Below, piece by piece: positions 32,896 to 41,811 of a DNA stretch of 64,000 nt. Location of the stretch: assembly GCA_016287245.1 (NCBI GenBank), contig JAEEWG010000011.1, positions 1 to 64,000 on the forward strand. The letters run 5' to 3'. A model generated the notes under the pieces. It searched no databases. It was not told the DNA's origin and was given only the letters and a program-made list of their open reading frames with translations. Positions within the stretch are counted from its first letter, which is position 1. Each line of letters opens with the position of its first letter. Position numbers and translations under genes: made by a program. The DNA is from Clostridia bacterium (GTDB lineage: Bacteria; Bacillota; Clostridia; Saccharofermentanales; Saccharofermentanaceae).

Positions 32896-35307
32896 TTACA
32901 CTCCTGTAGATACTGTGGAATGCGCACGGAGCCAGTCAGCTGCCGCTGTGTCGCCTACATATCTCGTTCCGTCCGGATCGATGATCGTAGGTGTCTGCTG
33001 GATGTTGAGCTCTCTGGCGAGATCCATGTTCTCGGAGCAGTTCACGAGTGTATAATCTACCTTCGCAAGCTTGAACTTCTGCTCTGCACCCTTGCACTTC
33101 GGGCAGTGATCTTTTACATACATGACCGGAAGTCCGACGATCTCTTCGTCTTTGATCGGCTCATCTACCAGGATCGGCTCTTCGTGACAGGATCCGCATC
33201 CTTCCACGATACGGATCGGGCCGTCGTGGGAAAGCTTGCTATTAGAAATGTTATATTCTTTTCTATCCTTATACTCCTGGGCCTTACCGTCGTTCCAGTT
33301 CTGGATCGGACGATAGTAACCGGTGATACGGGAATAGACTTCGGTCTTCTCACCGCAGTGCGGGCAGTCATAGACTTCGCCGGTGATGTAGCCGTGGTTC
33401 TTACATACAGAGTATGTCGGAGACATCGTGTAGTACGGGAGTCTGTAGTTCTCCGCGATCTTACGTACGAGTGTCGCTGCGGCCTTCCAGTCCGGGAGCT
33501 TCTCGCCTAAGAAAGCGTGGAATACGGTACCGGATGTGTAGAGGGTCTGCAGGTTGTCCTGAACATCGAGAGCCGAGAAGATATCTTCGGTGTAGCCTAC
33601 CGGCAGATGAGAGGAGTTGGTGTAGTAAGGTGTACCATTCTCATTTGCGGTGATGATGTCCGGGAACTGCTCCTTATCGTGCTTGGCGAATCTGTAGGTC
33701 GTAGATTCGGCCGGAGTTGCTTCGAGGTTATAAAGGTCGCCGTATTTCTCCTGATAGTCACTGAGCTTTTCTCTCATGTGATTGAGGACTTCTGCAGCAA
33801 ATTCCTGTGTCTCCTTGTTGGTCAGATCCTTCTTGAGCCATGCCGCATTGAGGCCGACTTCGTTCATGCCGATCAGACCGATGGTGGAGAAGTGGTTATC
33901 GAATGTGCCGAGATATCTCTTCGTGTACGGATAAAGTCCGGAATCGAGGAGCTTCGTGATAACGGTTCTCTTCGTCTTCAGAGATCTCGCGGAGATGTCC
34001 ATGAGACGGTCGAGTCTTCTATAGAAATCTTCCTTATCCTTGGCAAGATAAGCGATACGCGGCAGGTTGATGGTAACTACACCTACGGAACCTGTGGACT
34101 CACCGGATCCGAAGAAACCGCCGGACTTCTTACGAAGTTCACGAAGGTCGAGACGCAGACGGCAGCACATGGATCTAACATCGCTCGGCTCCATGTCGGA
34201 GTTGATGTAGTTGGAGAAGTAAGGTGTGCCGTACTTCGCGGTCATCTCGAAAAGAAGCTTGTTATTCTCTGTCTCATCCCAGTTGAAGTCTCTGGTGATG
34301 GAATAGGTCGGGATCGGATACTGGAAACCACGGCCGTTGGCATCGCCCTCGATCATGATCTCGATGAAGGCCTTGTTGACCATATCCATTTCCTTCTGGC
34401 ACTCGCCATAGGTGAAGTCGAGCTGCTTGCCGCCGACCCATACATTCTCGTCCTGCATGTCCTTCGGGACGACCCAGTCAAGAGTGATGTTCGTAAACGG
34501 AGACTGTGTACCCCATCTGGAAGGAGTATTGACGCCGAAGATAAAGGACTGGATGCACTGCTTCACTTCCTTCTGTGTAAGGTTATCTACCTTAACGAAA
34601 GGAGCAAGGTATGTATCGAAAGAGGAAAAAGCCTGTGCGCCGGCCCACTCGTTCTGCATGATACCTAAGAAGTTGACCATCTGGTTGCAGAGTGTGGAGA
34701 GGTGTCCTGCCGGAGCGGATGTGATCTTACCGACGACACCGCCGAGACCTTCCTGGATGAGCTGCTTTAAGGACCAGCCTGCGCAGTAACCTGTGAGCAT
34801 CGAAAGGTCATGAATGTGGATCTCTGCTTTTCTATGCGCTTCTGCGACTTCCTGATCGTAGATCTCGGTCAGCCAGTAGTTCGCGGTGATCGCACCGGAG
34901 TTAGAAAGGATAAGTCCGCCGACGCTGTAGGTAACGGTGGAGTTCTCTTTTACACGCCAGTCGTTGATCTTCAGATAGTTATCTACGATGTCTCTGTAGT
35001 TGAGCATCGTATTTCTAACATTACGGACCTTCTCACGCTGTTTTCTGTAAAGGATATAAGCCTTCGCGACATCGGAATATCCTGCTTCGGAGAGGATCTT
35101 CTCGACGCTGTCCTGAATGTCTTCTACGGAGATCACGTCATTCTTGATCTTATCCTCAAAATCACTCGTTACGCGAAGTGCGAGCATGTCGATCACGCTC
35201 GGATGATACTGCTTGTTGCATGCAACAAATGCCTTCTCAATAGCGGCACTTATCTTCGAAACATTAAACTCTACTACAACTCCATCTCTCTTTGATACCC
35301 GGTACAT
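32896..35307 (-). CDS. nrdD: Anaerobic (class III) ribonucleoside-triphosphate reductase fused to a C-terminal redoxin domain
   Basis: An 803-residue glycyl-radical enzyme that makes deoxynucleotides without oxygen. Residues 1-90 are an ATP-cone. The catalytic barrel includes SMCCRLRLDL and VGVVTINLPR. A zinc site (VCKNHG and CPHCG) precedes the radical loop RITGY with Gly663. Unlike ordinary NrdD, another 140 residues follow: a CGSC pair (704-707), then a glutaredoxin/NrdH-like domain with CPKC (735-738) and the cis-proline loop QQTPTI. This suggests thiol rather than formate as reductant. trxB follows directly and nrdG lies upstream. Two NrdR boxes overlap the promoter. Confidence 0.95.
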   Translation of the reverse strand: MYRVSKRDGVVVEFNVSKISAAIEKAFVACNKQYHPSVIDMLALRVTSDFEDKIKNDVISVEDIQDSVEKILSEAGYSDVAKAYILYRKQREKVRNVRNTMLNYRDIVDNYLKINDWRVKENSTVTYSVGGLILSNSGAITANYWLTEIYDQEVAEAHRKAEIHIHDLSMLTGYCAGWSLKQLIQEGLGGVVGKITSAPAGHLSTLCNQMVNFLGIMQNEWAGAQAFSSFDTYLAPFVKVDNLTQKEVKQCIQSFIFGVNTPSRWGTQSPFTNITLDWVVPKDMQDENVWVGGKQLDFTYGECQKEMDMVNKAFIEIMIEGDANGRGFQYPIPTYSITRDFNWDETENNKLLFEMTAKYGTPYFSNYINSDMEPSDVRSMCCRLRLDLRELRKKSGGFFGSGESTGSVGVVTINLPRIAYLAKDKEDFYRRLDRLMDISARSLKTKRTVITKLLDSGLYPYTKRYLGTFDNHFSTIGLIGMNEVGLNAAWLKKDLTNKETQEFAAEVLNHMREKLSDYQEKYGDLYNLEATPAESTTYRFAKHDKEQFPDIITANENGTPYYTNSSHLPVGYTEDIFSALDVQDNLQTLYTSGTVFHAFLGEKLPDWKAAATLVRKIAENYRLPYYTMSPTYSVCKNHGYITGEVYDCPHCGEKTEVYSRITGYYRPIQNWNDGKAQEYKDRKEYNISNSKLSHDGPIRIVEGCGSCHEEPILVDEPIKDEEIVGLPVMYVKDHCPKCKGAEQKFKLAKVDYTLVNCSENMDLARELNIQQTPTIIDPDGTRYVGDTAAADWLRAHSTVSTGV

Positions 35308-35423
35308 AATGTCATTCCTCCAGAAATATACTCTCCCACGATGGTCATAACCCTGACGGTCAAAGCGCCATCGGTCACCCCTCTTTTCGGCTGATATATA
35401 TACATTAACACTATGGGTTTAAA

Positions 35424-35470
35424 AGTCAATATCTTGTGAGCAAAAATTTCTGAAACACAACATATAGTGC
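35424..35470. promoter_or_regulatory. Pair of NrdR boxes in the nrdD promoter
   Basis: AGTCAATATCTTGTGA (35424-35439) and ACACAACATATAGTGC (35455-35470) each match the ACACWATATNTTGTGT consensus at about 13 of 16 positions. Their starts are 31 bp apart, three helical turns, as NrdR needs. The first box overlaps TTGACT, the likely -35 on the minus strand. Confidence 0.8.
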
Positions 35471-35502
35471 CTTACAGTTCAATTACGTATTTGACTTTTT
35501 CG

Positions 35503-36192
35503 TCAGATTCCGCGAAGACCTGCTTCTTTTACGTAAGGTTTTACGATATCCAGGAAGACCTTCATCTGTTCTTCTGAACAGGCAGAAAGACCTTTGACCG
35601 GAACGGTATCTCTTTCGACGAATCCCTGAAGGAAATACTTGTCGGCGCCATCGATCCACTTGCCGATATTTTCCATATCTTCTCTTGTGTGATAGTTCTT
35701 CACGACTGTCGTACGGAATTCGTAAGGAACTTTTCCCGAAAGAAGAAAATCGACGCTCTTCTTCACATTATCCATCGAAAAGTCCGGCACCCCGCAGGTC
35801 AGCGGATATTTTTCCGGAGAATTCTTGATATCCATGGCGACATAATCCAGCAGGCCCTCTTCCACCAGCGCGATCAGCTTTTCGGGATGATTGCCGTTCG
35901 TATCGAGTTTGATCTTAAAGCCCATCTCCCGGATCTTCCGGATCACTTCGGGGAGGTCCTTCCTAAGAAGCGGTTCGCCGCCGGTAAATGCGACGCCGTC
36001 GAGAAGTCCTTTTCGCGTATCAAGAAACTTGAAAAGATCCGCCTCTTCCCAGATCGCCGGAGCGTTATAGTCGGTAAGTTCGAAGTTATGGCAGAACGGG
36101 CAGCGCATATCGCAGCCGCCGAGAAAGACCGTCGCGGCCACATATCCCGGAAAATCCAGAAGCGACATTTTCATGATGCCATGTATCTTCAT
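35503..36192 (-). CDS. nrdG: Anaerobic ribonucleotide reductase activase (NrdG2 type)
   Basis: A 229-residue radical SAM enzyme with CDMRCPFC binding the 4Fe-4S cluster and FTGGEPLL for SAM. It makes the glycyl radical on NrdD. Its size and sequence are those of the longer NrdG2 type rather than the 150-residue E. coli form, in keeping with a thiol-using NrdD. The ATG at 36192 has GAGG seven bases upstream, better than the one two codons earlier. It lies about 195 bases upstream of nrdD and may be transcribed separately. Confidence 0.93.
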   Translation of the reverse strand: MKIHGIMKMSLLDFPGYVAATVFLGGCDMRCPFCHNFELTDYNAPAIWEEADLFKFLDTRKGLLDGVAFTGGEPLLRKDLPEVIRKIREMGFKIKLDTNGNHPEKLIALVEEGLLDYVAMDIKNSPEKYPLTCGVPDFSMDNVKKSVDFLLSGKVPYEFRTTVVKNYHTREDMENIGKWIDGADKYFLQGFVERDTVPVKGLSACSEEQMKVFLDIVKPYVKEAGLRGI

Positions 36193-36271
36193 TGCCATAC
36201 CTCGTTGAATTAATAGAAATATTATCCCAATCCTTCCGAAAACTTACAAGATGAAAAAGCGTTTTCCTGTA

Positions 36272-38197
36272 TTACAATTTTCCAGATCGGAAAACATTTT
36301 CCTGCTTTCCGATATACCAGTAGATGCCGTATCGCTGATCCCCCATCTTATAGTAAGGTAATAAAGGAAGATCGAGGGTCTTTCCGTCCGGACCGAAAAG
36401 ACCCGTTAACACGAAGCCGTCTTTTTCTCTTCGGATATGCTTTTTAAATCGCTTTTCAAAGTCCTCTTCGCTCTCGTCTTCCGGAAGGGTCAGGAACTCT
36501 CTGTCCAGGATCGCCTTCTGGGTCTTCCCGTAAGTGATGTCGCTCAGGACGGCGCTTCCGAAGACGACCTTCCAGGCCGGAGCGAAGACATCGATCCCTG
36601 CACCCGCCGAGATCCCCCACTTCTCGTTTCCGAGCGGCACGGCCAGAACGAAAGGCCCGTAAGTAAAGCCTTTGGCCCCGTGATTATCCGGAAGCGAAAG
36701 AAGCGAAAGCTTCATCTCAAAGTCCATCGCATACATCCCGCCATCGGAAAGGACGACTTCCAGATACTCCTTCTCTTTCGGAAGGAGCGAGGATCTTTTC
36801 CTGATCCATTTCGGGATACGGATCTGAAAGCGCATCTTGATGTTCGCGCCATCTTCGGATCTACTAAGCGAGAAATGTCCCTTTTCAAAATCGACGCGAA
36901 GGCGGATCACCGTTTCCCCGATCCGAAGATCCGAGGAAATCCACTGCGTGACATAGATGTTTTCCCCTTCGCAGTAGTAGATCTGATCGGAAAACTTCGA
37001 AAAGTCCTCAAGGCCCGTGCCGACACAGCACCAGAAAGGATTGCTCTTCGGGTGTGAAGAAGAATAAAGCCGGTAGTAGCCTGTGGCCATCGGGTTAAAG
37101 TAGGTATATCCGCCGGAAGGGCCGACCGAACCGAGTTTTGCATTCCAGAGGGTCTTCTCGATATAGTCGGGGTACTTCGTTTTTCCCGTCATCTGGAAAA
37201 GGACCTGCGAGAGCTTGAGCATATTGTAACAGCAGCAGCTCTCGGCATTGCACTGGGTCCTCGATCCGTCAAGAAGGCCGTCAGCGAAGAAATGCTCCAT
37301 GTCTCCGATGCCGCCGGTCGCATAGGTCTGGTTTTTCATGACGGTATCCCAGAACTTCTCCGCGACCTCGATCCGCTTTTTCGTTTCGCCGGATCTGCCC
37401 GCGATCTCAAGAGCCTGAACCCCCATCAGGTAGCCGAGGATCTTCGGGATCGTCGCATTGGCATGCACACCCCGCATGCGGTTTTTAAAACTCAGAAGAT
37501 CCGAATAAAGCTCCGGTTCATCGAAGACCTCCGCGGCCTTTAAGTATTCTTCCTTTTGGGTCCGGCAGTAAAGCTGATAGAGGCTGTCGTTCATGCCGCC
37601 GTACTCGACGGAGAGGACTTTTCTTCTCATCTGCTGATCCCAGGAAAGTGCGCGGGAGCAGACCCAGTCGGCTAAGTTACACGCGGCTTCCTCCGCGCCA
37701 TCGATATCTGCATATTTCCATAGATCGATAAGGCCCTGCAGGACTTTATGGAGCGCATACCAGGGGACCCACTGCTGCCCTTCGGCCTTTCCTTCCAGAA
37801 CATCAAACTGTATCTCGGGGTTTTTCTTATCCTGCACGGTCGCGGCAGAAAGAAAGCCCGATCCGGTCTTTTTCTGGCATTCCAGAAGCCCGTTTACGAT
37901 CGTCTTTGCTTTTGTAACACTGTTACAAAGCTCGGTTTTACGGTTCTTTTCGCCACGAAGCGAAGCAATTCTCATCGCCAGCGCCGAGAAGTAATGTCCG
38001 ACGGCGTGACCTGCGATAAGACTGTCCTCCCACCCGCCATATGGCTTAGAAGTAGTCTTGATCCCGGCGGTCTTTTTAAAACCCGAGAGCACTCTTTCGG
38101 GATCCATCTCTGAAAGAAACTTTCTGTTCTTCTCCGCCGCTTCGATCCAAAGAGGATCGGTCACTGTCACATCATCTAATCTGAATCGGTTTTTCAT
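36272..38197 (-). CDS. GH127-family glycosidase (beta-L-arabinofuranosidase type)
   Basis: A 641-residue protein of the DUF1680/GH127-GH146 clan, with an (alpha/alpha)6 barrel and C-terminal beta domains. The catalytic zinc-thiolate site of the Bifidobacterium enzyme HypBA1 (Glu338, Cys340, Cys417, Cys418) is matched by Glu321, Cys323, Cys392 and Cys393 (numbered two higher than from the ATG used here). It has no signal peptide, so it would act on imported arabinose oligosaccharides from plant glycans. The ATG at 38197 has GGGGA eight bases upstream. No sugar transporter lies next to it. Confidence 0.9.
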   Translation of the reverse strand: MKNRFRLDDVTVTDPLWIEAAEKNRKFLSEMDPERVLSGFKKTAGIKTTSKPYGGWEDSLIAGHAVGHYFSALAMRIASLRGEKNRKTELCNSVTKAKTIVNGLLECQKKTGSGFLSAATVQDKKNPEIQFDVLEGKAEGQQWVPWYALHKVLQGLIDLWKYADIDGAEEAACNLADWVCSRALSWDQQMRRKVLSVEYGGMNDSLYQLYCRTQKEEYLKAAEVFDEPELYSDLLSFKNRMRGVHANATIPKILGYLMGVQALEIAGRSGETKKRIEVAEKFWDTVMKNQTYATGGIGDMEHFFADGLLDGSRTQCNAESCCCYNMLKLSQVLFQMTGKTKYPDYIEKTLWNAKLGSVGPSGGYTYFNPMATGYYRLYSSSHPKSNPFWCCVGTGLEDFSKFSDQIYYCEGENIYVTQWISSDLRIGETVIRLRVDFEKGHFSLSRSEDGANIKMRFQIRIPKWIRKRSSLLPKEKEYLEVVLSDGGMYAMDFEMKLSLLSLPDNHGAKGFTYGPFVLAVPLGNEKWGISAGAGIDVFAPAWKVVFGSAVLSDITYGKTQKAILDREFLTLPEDESEEDFEKRFKKHIRREKDGFVLTGLFGPDGKTLDLPLLPYYKMGDQRYGIYWYIGKQENVFRSGKL

Positions 38198-38353
38198 GGT
38201 CAAATTCCCCGTAGCTGCTGGTCGTTTTTTTCTCTCATTATATGCACATGTTAAAGAAATAATAAAGTCTTCCTTTTTTGCCTTGAATCCCGCTTCAAAA
38301 AGTACTAAAGTGCAGGTAGGGATCGTAGTAAAAAAGAAGAAGGGGTGCTTCAG

Positions 38354-38956
38354 ATGGAGATCATCTGGAAGAGAAAAGACGAATTATTCTATAGACCGAA
38401 GATCTATGATCTGCCGGAAGTTTTCGCGATGACGGCGCTTGTTTCGCTTCTGGGATTCATCGTCGAGAATTTCTGGATGCTCACGAGAAGCGGCTTCATC
38501 GATAACCGCAACATGAACCTGCCGTTTCTTCTCGGCTACGGCGTCGCGGTCGTCGGGATGTATCTTCTCCTCGGCACTCCGAAAAAAGGACATTTCCTGC
38601 TTTATTATTCCATCGTATTTTTTCTCGTATCGATCGGCGAGATCGCCCTCGGTTTTACGGTCGAAAAGGTCTGCGGTTTTTACTACTGGGACTATACCTG
38701 CCTTCCGATGCATCTGACCCGCTATACGAGTCTTTTCACAAGCCTCGGATTCTCGGCGATCATCACCTTCTTCATGTACTTCTGCTATGAGCCTGTGATG
38801 GAATTCCTTCACAACCACATGACAAAAAGAGGCAGAAGGGTCTTCGTAGCAGTATTCGTGCTTATGGTCATCGACTTCTTCTACAGTTTCCACGTCATGC
38901 GTGTCGTCGGCGACCTCAATAAGACATGGAAGATCTACGTCAATTTCATCTTCTGA
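38354..38956 (+). CDS. Putative ABC-transporter-like integral membrane protein (CmpB family)
   Basis: A 200-residue membrane protein with about six helices, resembling the putative ABC_trans_CmpB (PF06541) family of Bacillota, for which no function is known. The ATG at 38354 has AAGGGG eight bases upstream; a GTG three codons earlier is possible. It diverges from the GH127 gene and has no ATPase partner next to it, so true ABC function is doubtful. Confidence 0.65.
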   Translation: MEIIWKRKDELFYRPKIYDLPEVFAMTALVSLLGFIVENFWMLTRSGFIDNRNMNLPFLLGYGVAVVGMYLLLGTPKKGHFLLYYSIVFFLVSIGEIALGFTVEKVCGFYYWDYTCLPMHLTRYTSLFTSLGFSAIITFFMYFCYEPVMEFLHNHMTKRGRRVFVAVFVLMVIDFFYSFHVMRVVGDLNKTWKIYVNFIF

Positions 38957-39097
38957 GGATATGACCTTCTTATTTTCCGATGCAAAATGACGAATCTCTC
39001 ACCGCTTCGTCATAACTTCGTCATAAGTTGATGCGAAAATGAAATTGTCAAAAGATCATGATGAATGACAATTCACATCCCATCCACGGAGGTCAAC

Positions 39098-41608
39098 ATG
39101 AAGAAATCTCTCAAAAGCACCCTCGCGCTGGCACTTTCGCTCGGCATCGTTTTTTCTTCTGCCGCATGCAAAAAGAAAGCCGGAAACGGGGGCGACAGCA
39201 ATTCCGGTGCCAACGGCAATGCTGCAGAAAGTAAAGACGAAGGCAGCGGAAGCGGCGGATCTTCCTCCGATGCAAAAAAATCCGTATCCGGAAGAGTCAT
39301 CAAAGAAAGCGACCCGTATTTTAACGTTTCTGCCGAACAGCTTAAAGTGGACGCCCCCGAAGGCAAGAAACTCTCCTACTACCAGATCACTTCCCATAAG
39401 ATCGTAGGCGACCGCATCCTCGCGAATATGTTCATCCAGTATGAGATCCCGAAGGACATCCAGAAGAAACTGGATTCCCTGAATTTATATGACGAAAAGC
39501 AGTCGGAAGAATACACCAGGATCACTGAAGAATACTGCTGCAACAAGATGCAGCTTTTCGACCTTCAGGGAAATCCCTTAACTACCGTAAACCTGGAAAC
39601 GAATGCGGAACTAAGTGGCGCATTCCCTCTTCCGAACGGGGAGATCCTCGTTTTCTCCAGTAAATATAACTGGGACGACTGCTCCTCCGTGCCGATACTT
39701 TTCGTCCTCTCTTCCACGGGTGAAAAAGTAAGAGACATCACTCTTTCGATCAAAGATCCTCTTTATAGTTCAAGTATGCATGTAACAGAAAGCGGCAACA
39801 TCATGCTCTCCAGCATCGGAAAGATCTACCTTCTCGATAAAGAAGGAAAACTCATCTCGGAAGAAAAGAACGAGCAGTTAAACGGCGGCATGATCTGCAG
39901 CGGCGGAACATGGTATGCGATGGTCCCGCGTCTTACTTCTGACGGAGAAGAGATGTATATCCAGGAATACGACGATAAAGCCGGAAAACTTAAGGGCCAG
40001 CCGATCAAGACCGATCGTACGCTCTATAACCTCACTCAGGGCGATAAGGACTGCTTCACTTTAGACAGTAACGGCATCAACAAGTACGATCCGATCAAGA
40101 TGGAAGAAACACAGATCCTCTCATGGAACGATACGGACATCAACTCCGCAAGCCTTACCCTCGAGGGCGCCCGCATCATCTCCGAAAATGAGATGCTTTT
40201 CTTCCAGGAAAAAGCTCCGGATATGGAAGGCCGTTCCGACATGGATAAAAAAGCGGGCGAGATCAGGCAGGTCTTCGTCGTCGATCTTAAAAAAGCCGAT
40301 AAGAACCCGCATGCCGGAAAGACAGTCCTTACACTCGGCACGAACGGCTATACCAACGAAGACTTTTTAGAGCATCTTCTCGAATATAACCTCGATCCGG
40401 CAAAACCGGTAAGACTCGAGCTTTATGACTACTACGGAGATAAAGATGCGTTTATCTTCAGCCCGGAAGACTATGAGAACGGGCAGTATCAGAGCATCGA
40501 GAAACTCAATCTGGATATTCTTTCCGGAAAAGGCCCGGACATCCTGGTCGGGTATTCTCAGGCGTCCCAGTTCTTTAACGATGACATCCTTTTAGATCTC
40601 AACACCTATCTTGATGCGGACAGCACCATCCATCGCGAGGAGTATTTCGATAACATCTTCCGCGCTTTCGAAGACAACGGCAAGCTCTATGCGATCCCTC
40701 TGACCTTCTCGATCGAAGGCCTTGCCCTGAATAATAAACTGACCGGCGGGAAAAAGAGCCTGACCTTCTCGGATCTGGATTCGATCGCGTCTTCTCTTCC
40801 GCAGAACACCCAGCTCCTTTCCTCGAACAGCTGTGAGAGCCTTCTGAAAGATTGGCTCCCTCACCTGATGTCTCACTTCATCGACCATCAGAACCAGAAA
40901 GTGGATTTTGAATCCGAAGAATTCAAAGCGCTGCTAGAGGCTGTCAAAAAGTACGGAAAGCTGAACAGTCAGGGAAATTCGGATGCCATCATGGACGGCG
41001 GGTTCCTTATAAACGATGACATTCTCTTCAGGGAAGGAACCGTGGCCGCCTGTTCAACGACCATCTACTCTCTCGACTCCTATGCCCTGGCATTATACCT
41101 CGCCAAAAGAGACGGCGTGACTTTGGCCGGGATCCCCTCTTCTTCCGGCATCGGACTTTCCGCCAACGGCGATCTCACGATGTCGATCTCGGCAAGTTCC
41201 GGGAATCCGGATCTCGCCTGGGAGTTCATCAAAGACTTCCTGAAGGAAGATGTCCAGACCAGATTCAGTTTCTATTCCGGGCATTTCCCGGTAAGCAGAA
41301 ATGCCTTTGCCGCAAACTGCGAGACGGAAATGGAAGTCAGTGAAGAATACTACAAACAACTGCAGGAAGAAGCCAGGACCAATCCGGATATGGCAGGCGA
41401 TCTCAATAATTTTCTTCACCTGACGAAGGAAAAGGCCGATGAACTTAAGAAGATCATCGAAGGCATCAGCCAGATCGAATGCTACGACAGCGATATATTA
41501 AACATCATTCTGGAAGAGGCTCCTGCCTTCTTCCTCGACCAGCGGTCCGTCGAAGATGTCTGCAAGAACATCCAGAACCGCGCAAGTATAGTTATACAGG
41601 AAAGATAA
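39098..41608 (+). CDS. Lipoprotein with propeller-like N-terminal half and solute-binding C-terminal half
   Basis: An 836-residue lipoprotein (lipobox SAAC) with a Gly/Ser/Asn-rich linker to about residue 65. The part up to about 420 has repeated beta segments as in a propeller. From about 425 the chain reads as an ABC-type extracellular solute-binding protein family 1: PDILVGYSQASQFFNDDILLDLNTYL, then YAIPLTFSIEGLALNNKL and the C-terminal lobe DLAWEFIKDFL. It should bind a sugar or similar ligand outside the cell. No permease gene is nearby, so it could be an orphan receptor. The ATG at 39098 has GGAGG five bases upstream. Confidence 0.8.
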   Translation: MKKSLKSTLALALSLGIVFSSAACKKKAGNGGDSNSGANGNAAESKDEGSGSGGSSSDAKKSVSGRVIKESDPYFNVSAEQLKVDAPEGKKLSYYQITSHKIVGDRILANMFIQYEIPKDIQKKLDSLNLYDEKQSEEYTRITEEYCCNKMQLFDLQGNPLTTVNLETNAELSGAFPLPNGEILVFSSKYNWDDCSSVPILFVLSSTGEKVRDITLSIKDPLYSSSMHVTESGNIMLSSIGKIYLLDKEGKLISEEKNEQLNGGMICSGGTWYAMVPRLTSDGEEMYIQEYDDKAGKLKGQPIKTDRTLYNLTQGDKDCFTLDSNGINKYDPIKMEETQILSWNDTDINSASLTLEGARIISENEMLFFQEKAPDMEGRSDMDKKAGEIRQVFVVDLKKADKNPHAGKTVLTLGTNGYTNEDFLEHLLEYNLDPAKPVRLELYDYYGDKDAFIFSPEDYENGQYQSIEKLNLDILSGKGPDILVGYSQASQFFNDDILLDLNTYLDADSTIHREEYFDNIFRAFEDNGKLYAIPLTFSIEGLALNNKLTGGKKSLTFSDLDSIASSLPQNTQLLSSNSCESLLKDWLPHLMSHFIDHQNQKVDFESEEFKALLEAVKKYGKLNSQGNSDAIMDGGFLINDDILFREGTVAACSTTIYSLDSYALALYLAKRDGVTLAGIPSSSGIGLSANGDLTMSISASSGNPDLAWEFIKDFLKEDVQTRFSFYSGHFPVSRNAFAANCETEMEVSEEYYKQLQEEARTNPDMAGDLNNFLHLTKEKADELKKIIEGISQIECYDSDILNIILEEAPAFFLDQRSVEDVCKNIQNRASIVIQER

Positions 41609-41657
41609 GAAAGGAGCTTTCCGAAAATATCTGTACATAACACCTTATACTAACAGT

Positions 41658-41694
41658 AACACTTCTCTCTATGAGGGAAGTGTTATACTTTTTT
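41658..41694 (+). terminator. Terminator of the solute-binding lipoprotein gene
   Basis: AACACTTC(TCTC) pairs with (GAGG)GAAGTGTT, followed by ATACTTTTTT. Confidence 0.85.
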
Positions 41695-41811
41695 CACAGA
41701 ATCACAACACGGCAAAATGGGGAAACAAGTGGGCAAAATCACAGAACAAATCATCTTCCCCGAAGCCTACAATGAATCCTGTAAATCTCGGCAAAGGTGC
41801 TTAGGATAATC

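Noticed and set aside
38345..38956. The CmpB-like protein as permease of the solute-binding lipoprotein at 39.1 kb
   Set aside because: It lacks the binding-protein-dependent permease EAA loop and there is no ATPase gene; adjacency alone is not enough.
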